Assembly (NCBI RefSeq): GCF_051014685.1
Contig: NW_027479550.1
Coordinates: forward strand, 1-64,000
DNA: 64,000 bases
Direction: 5' to 3'
From: Ptiloglossa arizonensis
Lineage: Eukaryota; Arthropoda; Insecta; Hymenoptera; Colletidae
Notes under the pieces: generated by a model
The model's database searches: none
What the model saw: only the letters and a program-made list of their open reading frames with translations
Told to the model about the DNA's origin: nothing
Program-made: the position numbers and the translations under genes
Part shown: one piece after another, positions 35,130 to 47,890 of the stretch
Layout: every line of letters starts with the position of its first letter
Position numbering within the stretch: position 1 is the stretch's first letter

Positions 35130-38100
35130 ATGGCCTAGGGAAAAAATACACATACCGTTATAATCGGGCGAGTTTCTACTTTCAGATGCAATAGGAATTT
35201 TTGGGTTAGGTCAATCCGTTCGCGAGATATGGGAGTTTGAAGCCAAAAAATGGTAGAGAAGGCAAAAAATTTTTCGCAATTCTGCTGCTCCAAACGCTTA
35301 ACCAGAATGGCCTAGGGAAGAAATACACATACCGTTGTAATCGGGCGAGTTTCTACCTTCAGATGCAATAGGAATTTTTGGGTTAGGTCAATCCGTTCGC
35401 GAGATATGGGAGTTTGAAGCCAAGAAATGGTAGAGAAGGCAAAAAATTCTTCGCAATTCTGCTGCTCCAAACGCTTAACCAGAATGGCCTAGGGAAAAAA
35501 TACACATATCGTTGTAATCGGGCGAGTTTCTACCATCAGAAGCAATAGGAATATTTGGGTTAGGTCAATCCTTTCGCGAGATATGGGAGTTTGAAGCCAA
35601 GAAATGGTAGAGAAGGCAAAAAATTTTTCGCAATTCTGCTGCTCCAAACGCTTAACCAGAATGGCCTAGGGAAAAAATACACATATCGTTGTAATCGGGC
35701 GAGTTTCTACCATCAGATGCAATAGGAATATTTGGGTTAGGTCAATCCTTTCGCGAGATATGGGAGTTTGAAGCCAAGAAATGGTAGAGAAGGCAAAAAA
35801 TTTTTGACATTTCTGCTGCTCCAAAAGCTTAACCAGAATGGCCTAGGGAAAAAATACACATACCGTTGTAATCGGGCGAGTTTCTACTTTCAGATGCAAT
35901 AGGAATTTTTGGGTTAGGTCAATCCGTTCGCGAGATATGGGACTTTGAAGCCAAGAAATGGTTGAGAAAGCAAAAAATTTTTCGCAATTCTGCTGCTCCA
36001 AACGCTTAACCAGAATGGCCTAGGGAAAAAGGAGAAAAACCGTTGTAATCGGGCGAGTTTCTACTTTCAGATGCAACAGGAATTTTTGGGTTAGGTCAAT
36101 CCGTTCGCGAGATATGGGAGTTTGAAGCCAAGAAATGGTAGAGAAGGCAAAAAATTTTTCACAAATCTGCTGCTCCAAAAGCTTAACAAGAATGGCCTAG
36201 GGAAAAAATATACATACCGTTATAATCGGGCGAGTTTCTACTTTCAGATGCAATAGGAATTTTTGGGTTAGGTCAATCCGTTCGCGAGATATGGGAGTTT
36301 GAAGCCAAAAAATGGTAGAGAAGGCAAAAAATTTTTCGCAATTCTGCTGCTCCAAACGCTTAACCAGAATGGCCTAGGTAAAAAATACACATACCGTTGT
36401 AAGCGGGCGAGTTTCTACCTTCAGATGCAATAGGAATTTTTGGGTTAGGTCAATCCGTTCGCGAGATATGGGAGTTTGAAGCCAAGAAATGGTAGAGAAG
36501 GCAAAAAATTTTTCACAATTCTGCTGCTCCAAACGCTTAACCAGATTGGCCTAGGGAAAAAATAGAAAAACCGTTGTAATCGGGCGAGTTTCTACTTTCA
36601 GATGCAACAGGAATTTTTGGTTAGATCAATCCGTTCGCGAGATATGGGAGTTTGAAGCCAAGAAATGGTAGAGAAGGCAAAAAATTTTTCACAATTCTGC
36701 TGCTCCAAACGCTTAACCAGAATGGCCTAGGGAAAAAATAGAAAAACCGTTGTAATCGGGCGAGTTTCTACTTTCAGATGCAACAGGAATTTTTGGGTTA
36801 GGTCAATCCGTTCGCGAGATATGGGAGTTTGAAGCTAAGAAATGGTAGAGAAGGCAAAAAATTTTTCGCAATTCTGCTGCTCCAAACGCTTAACCAGAAT
36901 GGCCTAGGGAAAAAATACACATATCGTTGTAATCGGGCGAGTTTCTACCTTCAGATGCAATAGGAATTTTTGGGTTAGGTCAATCCGTTCGCGAGATATG
37001 GGAGTTTGAAGCCAAGAAATGGTAGAGAAGGCAAAAAATTTTTCACAATTCTGCTGCTCCAAAAGCTTAACCAGAATGGCCTAGGGAAAAAATATACATA
37101 CCGTTATAATCGGACGAGTTTCTACTTTCAGATGCAATAGGAATTTTTGGGTTAGGTCAATCCGTTCGCGAGATATGGGACTTTGAAGCCAAGAAATGGT
37201 TGAGAAGGCAAAAAATTTTTCGCAATTCTGCTGCTCCAAACGCTTAACCAGAATGGCCTAGGGAAAAATTACACATACCGTTGTAATCGGGCGAGTTTCT
37301 ACTTTGAGATGCAATAGGAATTTTTGGGTTAGTTCAATCCGTTCGCGAGATATGGGAATTTGAAGCCAAGAAATGGTTGAGAAGGCAAAAAATTTTTCAC
37401 AATTCTGCTGCTCCAAACGCTTAACCAGAATGGCCTAGGGAAAAAATAGAAGAACCGTTGTAATCGGGCGAGTTTCTACTTTCAGATGCAACAGGAATTT
37501 TTGGGTTAGGTCAATCCGTTCGCGAGATATGGGAGTTTGAAGCTAAGAAATGGTAGAGAAGGCAACAAATTTTTCGCAATTCTGCTGCTCCAAACGCGTA
37601 ACCAGAATGGCCTAGGGAAAAAATACACATACCGTTATAATCGGGCGAGTTTCTACTTTCAGATGCAATAGGAATTTTTGGGTTAGGTCAATCCGTTCGC
37701 GAGATATGGGAGTTTGAAGCCAAAAAATGGTAGAGAAGGCAAAAAATTTTTCGCAATTCTGCTGCTCCAAACGCTTAACCAGAATGGCCTAGGGAAGAAA
37801 TACACATACCGTTGTAATCGGGCGAGTTTCTACCTTCAGATGCAATAGGAATTTTTGGGTTAGGTCAATCCGTTCGCGAGATATGGGAGTTTGAAGCCAA
37901 GAAATGGTAGAGAAGGCAAAAAATTCTTCACAATTCTGCTGCTCCAAACGCTTAACCAGAATGGCCTAGGGAAAAAATACACATATCGTTGTAATCGGGC
38001 GAGTTTCTACCATCAGAAGCAATAGGAATATTTGGGTTAGGTCAATCCTTTCGCGAGATATGGGAGTTTGGAGCCAAGAAATGGTAGAGAAGGCAAAAAA

Positions 38101-39303
38101 TTTTTCGCAATTCTGCTGCTCCAAACGCTTAACCAGAATGGCCTAGGGAAAAAATACACATATCGTTGTAATCGGGCGAGTTTCTACCATCAGATGCAAT
38201 AGGAATATTTGGGTTAGGTCAATCCTTTCGCGAGATATGGGAGTTTGAAGCCAAGAAATGGTAGAGAAGGCAAAAAATTTTTGACATTTCTGCTGCTCCA
38301 AAAGCTTAACCAGAATGGCCTAGGGAAAAAATACACATACCGTTGTAATCGGGCGAGTTTCTACTTTCAGATGCAATAGGAATTTTTGGGTTAGGTCAAT
38401 CCGTTCGCGAGATATGGGACTTTGAAGCCAAGAAATGGTTGAGAAAGCAAAAAATTTTTCGCAATTCTGCTGCTCCAAACGCTTAACCAGAATGGCCTAG
38501 GGAAAAAGTAGAAAAACCGTTGTAATCGGGCGAGTTTCTACTTTCAGATGCAACAGGAATTTTTGGGTTAGGTCAATCCGTTCGCGAGATATGGGAGTTT
38601 GAAGCCAAGAAATGGTAGAGAAGGCAAAAAATTTTTCACAATTCTGCTGCTCCAAAAGCTTAACAAGAATGGCCTAGGGAAAAAATATACATACCGTTAT
38701 AATCGGGCGAGTTTCTACTTTCAGATGCAATAGGAATTTTTGGGTTAGGTCAATCCGTTCGCGAGATATGGGAGTTTGAAGCCAAAAAATGGTAGAGAAG
38801 GCAAAAAATTTTTCGCAATTCTGCTGCTCCAAACGCTTAACCAGAATGGCCTAGGTAAAAAATACACATACCGTTGTAATCGGGCGAGTTTCTACCTTCA
38901 GATGCAATAGGAATTTTTGGGTTAGGTCAATCCGTTCGCGAGATATGGGAGTTTGAAGCCAAGAAATGGTAGAGAAGGCAAAAAATTTTTCACAATTCTG
39001 CTGCTCCAAACGCTTAACCAGATTGGCCTAGGGAAAAAATAGAAAAACCGTTGTAATCGGGCGAGTTTCTACTTTCAGATGCAACAGGAATTTTTGGGTT
39101 AGATCAATCCGTTCGCGAGATATGGGAGTTTGAAGCCAAGAAATGGTAGAGAAGGCAAAAAATTTTTCACAATTCTGCTGCTCCAAACGCTTAACCAGAA
39201 TGGCCTAGGGAAAAAATAGAAAAACCGTTGTAATCGGGCGAGTTTCTACTTTCAGATGCAACAGGAATTTTTGGGTTAGGTCAATCCGTTCGCGAGATAT
39301 GGG
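35130..39303 (+). repeat. Segment duplicated at offset 14 monomers (2477 bp)
   Basis: About 35130-36825 and 37607-39303 match: CATCAGAAGC (35534 and 38011), TTTTGACATT (35802 and 38279), GAGAAAGC, CTAGGTAAAA (36374 and 38851), AACAAGAATGG, ATATACATACC, AGATTGGCC, TTAGATC. The first copy lacks one G (TTTTTGGTTAG near 36615), giving 2477 rather than 2478. The 781 bp between copies contain B, TATCG, C, D and B monomers and a rare MluI site (ACGCGT, 37593). Confidence 0.84.
36392..36408 (+). other. CENP-B-box-like 17-mer, singleton AAGCGGG form
   Basis: Sequence TACCGTTGTAAGCGGGC, a single copy with G at position 12, the purine of the fuller mammalian consensus. It matches 13 of 17, still without T2 and T3. 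The related AACCGGG change (T to C at position 12) occurs in a family of copies near 12331, 20650, 21004, 23835, 39764, 41176, 43307 and 44543. Confidence 0.4.
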
Positions 39304-39309
39304 ACTTTG

Positions 39310-42300
39310 AAGCCAAGAAATGGTTGAGAAGGCAAAAAATTTTTCACAATTCTGCTGCTCCAAACGCTTAACCAGAATGGCCTAGGGAAAAAATAGAAGA
39401 ACCGTTGTAATCGGGCGAGTTTCTACTTTCAGATGCAACAGGAATTTTTGGGTTAGGTCAATCCGTTCGCGAGATATGGGAGTTTGAAGCTAAGAAATGG
39501 TAGAGAAGGCAACAAATTTTTCGCAATTCTGCTGCTCCAAACGCGTAACCAGAATGGCCTAGGGAAAAAATACACATACCGTTATAATCGGGCGAGTTTC
39601 TACTTTCAGATGCAATAGGAATTTTTGGGTTAGGTCAATCCGTTCGCGAGATATGGGAGTTTGAAGCCAAGAAATGGTTGAGAAGGCAAAAAATTTTTCG
39701 CAATTCTGCTGCTCCAAACGCTTAACCAGAATGGCCTAGGGAAAAAATACACATACCGTTGTAACCGGGCGAGTTTCTACCTTCATATGCAATAGGAATT
39801 TTTGGGTTAGGTCAATCCGTTCGCGAGATATGGGAGTTTGAAGCCAAGAAATGGTAGAGAAGGCAACAATTTTTTCGCACTTCTGCTGCTCCAAACGCTT
39901 AACCAGAATGGCCTAGGGAAAAAATACACATACCGTTATAATCGGGCGAGTTTCTACTTTCAGATGCAATAGGAATTTTTGGGTTAGGTCAATCCGTTTG
40001 CGAGATATGGGAGTTTGAAGCCAAGAAATGGTTGAGAAGGCAAAAAATTTTTCGCAATTCTGCTGCTCCAAACGCTTAACCAGAATGGCCTAGGGAAAAA
40101 ATACACATACCGTTGTAATCGGGCGAGTTTCTACCTTCAGATGCAATAGGAATTTTTGGGTTAGGTCAATCCGTTCGCGAGATATGGGAGTTTGAAGACA
40201 CGAAATGGTTGAGAAGGCAAAAAATTTTTCACAATTCTGCTGCTACAATCGCTTAACCAGAATGGCCTAGGGAAAAAATAGAAAAACCGTTGTAATCGGG
40301 CGAGTTTCTACTTTCAGATGCAACAGGAATTTTTGGGTTAGGTCAATCCGTTCGCGAGATATGGGAGTTTGAAGCTAAGAAATGGTTGAGAAGACAACAA
40401 ATTTTTCGCACTTCTGCTGCTCCAAACGCTTAACCAGAATGGCCTAGGGAAAAAATACACATACCGTTATAATCGGGCGAGTTTCTACTTTCAGATGCGA
40501 TAGGAATTTTTGGGTTAGGTCAATCCGTTCGCGAGATATGGGAGTTTGAAGCCAAGAAATGGTTGAGAAGGCAAAAAATTTTTCGCAATTCTGCTGCTCC
40601 AAACGCTTAACCAGAATGGCCTAGGGAAAAAATACACATACCGTTGTAATCGGGCGAGTTTCTACCTTCAGATGCAATATGAATTTTTGGGTTAGGTCAA
40701 TCCGTTCGCGAGATATGGGAGTTTGAAGCCAAGAAATGGTAGAGACGGCAAAAAATTTTTCACAATTCTGCTGCTCCAAAAGCTTAACCAGAATGGCCTA
40801 GGGAAAAAATAGAAAACCCGTTGTAATCGGGCGAGTTTCTACTTTCAGATGCTACAGGAATTTTTGAGTTATGTCAATCCGTTCGCGAGATATGGGAGTT
40901 TTAAGCTAAGAAATGGTTGAGAAGACAACAAATTTTTCGCACTTCTGCTGCTCCAAACGCTTAACCAGAATGGCCTAGGGAAAAAATACACATACCGTTA
41001 TAATCGGGCGAGTTTCTACTTTCAGATGCAATAGGAATTTTTGGGTTAGGTCAATCCGTTCGCGAGATATGGGAGTTTGAAGCCAAGAAATGGTTGAGAA
41101 GGCAAAAAATTTTTCGCAATTCTGCTGTCTCCAAACGCTTAACCAGAATGGCCTAGGGAAAAAATACACATACCGTTGTAACCGGGCGAGTTTCTACCTT
41201 CAGATGCAATAGGAATTTTTGGGTTAGGTCAATCCATTCGCGAGATATGGGAGTTTGAAGCCAAGAAATGGTAGAGAAGGCAAAAAATTTTTCACAATTC
41301 TGCTGCTCCAAAAGCTTAACCAGAATGGCCTAGGGAAAAAATACACATACCGTTGTAATCGGGCGAGTTTCTACTTTCAGATGCAATAGGAATTTTTGGG
41401 TTAGGTCAATCCGTTCGCGAGATATGGGACTTTGAAGCCAAGAAATGGTTGAGAAGGCAAAAAATTTTTCGCAATTCTGCTGCTCCAAACGCTTAACCAG
41501 AATGGCCTAGGGAAAAAATACACATACCGTTGTAACCGGGCGAGTTTCTACCTTCAGATGCAATAGGAATTTTTGGGTTAGGTCAATCCATTCGCGAGAT
41601 ATGGGAGTTTGAAGCCAAGAAATGGTAGAGAAGGCAAAAAATTTTTCACAATTCTGCTGCTCCAAAAGCTTAACCAGAATGGCCTAGGGAAAAAATACAC
41701 ATACCGTTGTAATCGGGCGAGTTTCTACTTTCAGATGCAATAGGAATTTTTGGGTTTGGTCAATCCATTCGCGAGATATGGGAGTTTGAAGCCAAGAAAT
41801 GGTTGAGAAGGCAAAAAATTTTTCGTCGCAATTCTGCTGCTCCAAACGCTTAACCAGAATGGCCTAGGGAAAAAATACACATACCGTTATAATCGGGCGA
41901 GTTTCTACTTTCAGATACAATAGGAATTTTTGGGTTAGGTCAATGCGTTCGCGAGATATGGGAGTTTGAATCCAAAAAATGGTAGAGAAGGCAAAAAATT
42001 TTTCGCAATTCTGCTGCTCCAAACTCTTAACCAGAATGGCCTAGGGAAAAAATACACATACCGTTGTAATCGGGCGAGTTTCTACCTTCAGATGCAATAG
42101 GAATTTTTGGGTTGGGTCATTCCGTTCGCGAGATATGGGAGTTTGAAGCCAAGAAATGGTAGAGAAGGCAAAAAATTTTTCACAATTCTGCTGCTCCAAA
42201 AGCTTAACCAGAATGGCCTAGGGAAAAAATACACTTACCGTTGTAATCGGGCGAGTTTCTACTTTCAGATGCAATAGGAATATTTGGGTTAGGTCAATCC

Positions 42301-45300
42301 GTTCGCGAGATATGGGACTTTGAAGCCAAGAAATGGTTGAGAAGGCAAAAAATTTTTCGCAATTCTGCTGCTCCAAACGCTTAACCAGAATGACCTAGGG
42401 AAAAAATACACATACCGTTGTAATCGGGCGAGTTTCTACTTTCAGATGCAATAGGAATTTTTGGGTTAGTTCAATCCGTTCGCGAGATATGGGACTTTGA
42501 AGCCAAGAAATGGTTGAGAAGACAACAAATTTTTCGCACTTCTGCTGCTCCAAACGCTTAACCAGAATGGCCTAGGGAAAAAATACACATACCGTTATAA
42601 TCGGGCGAGTTTCTACTTTCAGATGCAATAGGAATTTTTGGGTTAGGTCAATCCGTTCGCGAGATATGGGACTTTGAAGCCAAGAAATGGTTGAGAAGGC
42701 AAAAAATTTTTCGCAATTCTGCTGCTCCAAACGCTTAACCAGAATGGCCTAGGGAAAAATTACACATACCGTTGTAATCGGGCGAGTTTCTACTTTGAGA
42801 TGCAATAGGAATTTTTGGGTTAGTTCAATCCGTTCGCGAGATATGGGAATTTGAAGCCAAGAAATGGTTGAGAAGGCAAAAAATTTTTCACAATTCTGCT
42901 GCTCCAAACGCTTAACCAGAATGGCCTAGGGAAAAAATAGAAGAACCGTTGTAATCGGGCGAGTTTCTACTTTCAGATGCAACAGGAATTTTTGGGTTAG
43001 GTCAATCCGTTCGCGAGATATGGGAGTTTGAAGCTAAGAAATGGTAGAGAAGGCAACAAATTTTTCGCAATTCTGCTGCTCCAAACGCGTAACCAGAATG
43101 GCCTAGGGAAAAAATACACATACCGTTATAATCGGGCGAGTTTCTACTTTCAGATGCAATAGGAATTTTTGGGTTAGGTCAATCCGTTCGCGAGATATGG
43201 GAGTTTGAAGCCAAGAAATGGTTGAGAAGGCAAAAAATTTTTCGCAATTCTGCTGCTCCAAACGCTTAACCAGAATGGCCTAGGGAAAAAATACACATAC
43301 CGTTGTAACCGGGCGAGTTTCTACCTTCATATGCAATAGGAATTTTTGGGTTAGGTCAATCCGTTCGCGAGATATGGGAGTTTGAAGCCAAGAAATGGTA
43401 GAGAAGGCAACAATTTTTTCGCACTTCTGCTGCTCCAAACGCTTAACCAGAATGGCCTAGGGAAAAAATACACATACCGTTATAATCGGGCGAGTTTCTA
43501 CTTTCAGATGCAATAGGAATTTTTGGGTTAGGTCAATCCGTTTGCGAGATATGGGAGTTTGAAGCCAAGAAATGGTTGAGAAGGCAAAAAATTTTTCGCA
43601 ATTCTGCTGCTCCAAACGCTTAACCAGAATGGCCTAGGGAAAAAATACACATACCGTTGTAATCGGGCGAGTTTCTACCTTCAGATGCAATAGGAATTTT
43701 TGGGTTAGGTCAATCCGTTCGCGAGATATGGGAGTTTGAAGACACGAAATGGTTGAGAAGGCAAAAAATTTTTCACAATTCTGCTGCTACAATCGCTTAA
43801 CCAGAATGGCCTAGGGAAAAAATAGAAAAACCGTTGTAATCGGGCGAGTTTCTACTTTCAGATGCAACAGGAATTTTTGGGTTAGGTCAATCCGTTCGCG
43901 AGATATGGGAGTTTGAAGCTAAGAAATGGTTGAGAAGACAACAAATTTTTCGCACTTCTGCTGCTCCAAACGCTTAACCAGAATGGCCTAGGGAAAAAAT
44001 ACACATACCGTTATAATCGGGCGAGTTTCTACTTTCAGATGCGATAGGAATTTTTGGGTTAGGTCAATCCGTTCGCGAGATATGGGAGTTTGAAGCCAAG
44101 AAATGGTTGAGAAGGCAAAAAATTTTTCGCAATTCTGCTGCTCCAAACGCTTAACCAGAATGGCCTAGGGAAAAAATACACATACCGTTGTAATCGGGCG
44201 AGTTTCTACCTTCAGATGCAATATGAATTTTTGGGTTAGGTCAATCCGTTCGCGAGATATGGGAGTTTGAAGCCAAGAAATGGTAGAGACGGCAAAAAAT
44301 TTTTCACAATTCTGCTGCTCCAAAAGCTTAACCAGAATGGCCTAGGGAAAAAATACACATACCGTTATAATCGGGCGAGTTTCTACTTTCAGATGCAATA
44401 GGAATTTTTGGGTTAGGTCAATCCGTTCGCGAGATATGGGAGTTTGAAGCCAAGAAATGGTTGAGAAGGCAAAAAATTTTTCGCAATTCTGCTGTCTCCA
44501 AACGCTTAACCAGAATGGCCTAGGGAAAAAATACACATACCGTTGTAACCGGGCGAGTTTCTACCTTCAGATGCAATAGGAATTTTTGGGTTAGGTCAAT
44601 CCATTCGCGAGATATGGGAGTTTGAAGCCAAGAAATGGTAGAGAAGGCAAAAAATTTTTCACAATTCTGCTGCTCCAAAAGCTTAACCAGAATGGCCTAG
44701 GGAAAAAATACACATACCGTTGTAATCGGGCGAGTTTCTACTTTCAGATGCAATAGGAATTTTTGGGTTAGGTCAATCCGTTCGCGAGATATGGGAGTTT
44801 GAAGCCAAGAAATGGTTGAGAAGGCAAAAAATTTTTCGCAATTCTGCTGCTCCAAACGCTTAACCAGAATGGCCTAGGGAAAAAATACACATACCGTTGT
44901 AACCGGGCGAGTTTCTACCTTCAGATGCAATAGGAATTTTTGGGTTAGGTCAATCCATTCGCGAGATATGGGAGTTTGAAGCCAAGAAATGGTAGAGAAG
45001 GCAAAAAATTTTTCACAATTCTGCTGCTCCAAAAGCTTAACCAGAATGGCCTAGGGAAAAAATACACATACCGTTGTAATCGGGCGAGTTTCTACTTTCA
45101 GATGCAATAGGAATTTTTGGGTTTGGTCAATCCATTCGCGAGATATGGGAGTTTGAAGCCAAGAAATGGTTGAGAAGGCAAAAAATTTTTCGTCGCAATT
45201 CTGCTGCTCCAAACGCTTAACCAGAATGGCCTAGGGAAAAAATACACATACCGTTATAATCGGGCGAGTTTCTACTTTCAGATACAATAGGAATTTTTGG

Positions 45301-46032
45301 GTTAGGTCAATGCGTTCGCGAGATATGGGAGTTTGAATCCAAAAAATGGTAGAGAAGGCAAAAAATTTTTCGCAATTCTGCTGCTCCAAACTCTTAACCA
45401 GAATGGCCTAGGGAAAAAATACACATACCGTTGTAATCGGGCGAGTTTCTACCTTCAGATGCAATAGGAATTTTTGGGTTGGGTCATTCCGTTCGCGAGA
45501 TATGGGAGTTTGAAGCCAAGAAATGGTAGAGAAGGCAAAAAATTTTTCACAATTCTGCTGCTCCAAAAGCTTAACCAGAATGGCCTAGGGAAAAAATACA
45601 CTTACCGTTGTAATCGGGCGAGTTTCTACTTTCAGATGCAATAGGAATATTTGGGTTAGGTCAATCCGTTCGCGAGATATGGGACTTTGAAGCCAAGAAA
45701 TGGTTGAGAAGGCAAAAAATTTTTCGCAATTCTGCTGCTCCAAACGCTTAACCAGAATGACCTAGGGAAAAAATACACATACCGTTGTAATCGGGCGAGT
45801 TTCTACTTTCAGATGCAATAGGAATTTTTGGGTTAGTTCAATCCGTTCGCGAGATATGGGACTTTGAAGCCAAGAAATGGTTGAGAAGACAACAAATTTT
45901 TCGCACTTCTGCTGCTCCAAACGCTTAACCAGAATGGCCTAGGGAAAAAATACACATACCGTTATAATCGGGCGAGTTTCTACTTTCAGATGCAATAGGA
46001 ATTTTTGGGTTAGGTCAATCCGTTCGCGAGAT
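39310..46032 (+). repeat. 20-mer HOR duplicated as a 19-mer (offset 3544, then 3367 bp)
   Basis: Copy 1 is about 39310-42665 and copy 2 about 42854-46032. Markers at offset 3544: ACGCGT (39541 and 43085), TTCATATG, CAATTTTTTCGC, GTTTGCGAG, GAAGACACG (40194 and 43738), CAGATGCGA, AGAGACGGC (40741 and 44285). After a B monomer present only in copy 1 (about 40795-40971) the offset drops to 3367: CTGCTGTCTCC, TTTCGTCGCA (41821 and 45188), GATACAATAGG, GTTGGGTCAT (42111 and 45478). Two small insertions (one T, and three bases at TCGTCG) are shared by both copies, so they arose before the duplication. The single-monomer loss or gain came after it. Confidence 0.88.
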
Positions 46033-47890
46033 ATGGGAGTTTGAAGCCAAGAAATGGTTGAGAAGGCAAAAAATTTTTCGCAATTCTGCTGCTCCAAACG
46101 CTTAACCAGAATGGCCTAGGGAAAAACTACACATACCGTTGTAATCGGGCGAGTTTCTACCTTCAGATGCAATAGGAATTTTTGGGTTAGGTCAATCCGT
46201 TCGCGAGATATGGGAGTTTGAAGCCAAGAAATGGTAGAGAAGGCAAAAAATTTTTCACAATTCTGCTGCTCCAAAAGCTTAACCAGAATGGCCTAGGGAA
46301 AAAATACACTTACCGTTGTAATCGGGCGAGTTTCTACTTTCAGATGTAATAGGAATTTTTGGGTTAGGTCAATCCGTTCGCGAGATATGGGACTTTGAAG
46401 CCAAGAAATGGTTGAGAAGGCAAAAAATTTTTCGCAATTCTGCTGCTCCAAACGCTTAACCAGAATGACCTAGGGAAAAAATACACATACCGTTGTAATC
46501 GGGCGAGTTTCTACTTTCAGATGCAATTGGAATTTTTGGGTTAGGTCAATCCGTTCGCGAGATATGGGAGTTTGAAGCCAAGAAATGGTAGAGAAGGCAA
46601 AAAATTTTTCACAATTCTGCTGCTCCAAAAGCTTAACCAGAATGGCCTAGGGAAAAAATACACATACCTTTGTAATCGGGCGAGTTTCTACTTTCAGATG
46701 CAATAGGAATTTTTGTGTTAGGTCAATCCGTTCGCGAGATATGGGAGTTTGAAGCCAAGAAATGGTAGAGAAGGCAAAAAATTTTTCACAATTCTGCTGC
46801 TCCAAACGCTTAACCAGAATGGCCTAGGGAAAAAATACACATACCGTTATAATCGGGCGAGTTTCTACTTTCAGATGCAATAGGAATTTTTGGGTTAGGT
46901 CAATCCGTTCGCGAGATATGGGAGTTTGAAGCCAAAAAATGGTAGAGAAGGCAAAAAATTTTACGCAATTCTGCTGCTCCAAACGCTTAACCAGAATGGC
47001 CTAGGGAAAAAATACACATACCGTTGTAATCGGGCGAGTTTCTACCTTCAGATGCAATAGGAATTTTTGGGTTAGGTCAATCCGTTCGCGAGATATGGGA
47101 GTTTGAAGCCAAGAAATGGTAGAGAAGGCAAAAAATTTTTCACAATTCTGCTGCTCCAAACGCTTAACCAGAATGGCCTAGGGAAAAAATAGAAAAACCG
47201 TTGTAAGTGGGCGAGTTTCTACTTTCAGATGCAACAGGAATTTTTGGGTTAGGTCAATCCGTTCGCGAGATATGGGAGTTTGAAGCTAAGAAATGGTTGA
47301 GAAGACAACAAATTTTTCGCACTTCTGCTGCTCCAAACGCTTAACCAGAATGGCATAGGGAAAAAATACACATACCGTTATAATCGGGCGAGTTTCTACT
47401 TTCAGATGCAATAGGAATTTTTGGGTTAGGTCAATCCGTTCGCGAGATATGGGAGTTTGAAGCCAAGAAATGGTTGAGAAGGCAAAAAATTTTTCGCAAT
47501 TCTGCTGCTCCAAACGCTTAACCAGAATGGCCTAGGGAAAAAATACACATACCGTTGTAATCGGGCGAGTATCTACTTTCAGATGCAACAGGAATTTTTG
47601 GGTTAGGTCAATCCGTTCGCGAGATATGAGAGTTTGAAGCTAAGAAATGGTTGAGAAGACAACCAATTTTTCGCACTTCTGCTGCTCCAAACGCTTAACC
47701 AGAATGGCCTAGGGAAAAAATACACATACCGTTATAATCGGGCGAGTTTCTACTTTCAGATGCAATAGGAATTTTTGGGTTAGGTCAATCCGTTCGCGGG
47801 ATATGGGAGTTTGAAGCCAAAAAATGGTAGAGAAGGCAAAAAATTTTTCGCAATTCTGCTGCTCCAAACGCTTAACCAGAATGGCCTAGG
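46033..47890 (+). repeat. Mixed monomers between two HOR domains
   Basis: Starts with monomers matching 25000-25490, then HindIII, CCTTTG (46665), C, A, B, C with GGCATAGGG, a copy of the GAGTATCTAC, ATATGAGAG and CAACCAATT monomer (47570-47670) also seen near 14461, 16585, 27030 and 32340, and another C. One-off changes are TTTTTGTGTTAG near 46713, TTTTACGC near 46962, GTAAGTGGG near 47206 (damages CGGG) and CGCGGGAT near 47797. Confidence 0.72.

Noticed and set aside
24050..41759. GGGTTTGGTC copies exactly 17,700 bp (100 monomers) apart
   Set aside because: The round number arises because two insertions and two deletions in between cancel; it reflects shared ancestry of the two blocks, not a 100-mer HOR.
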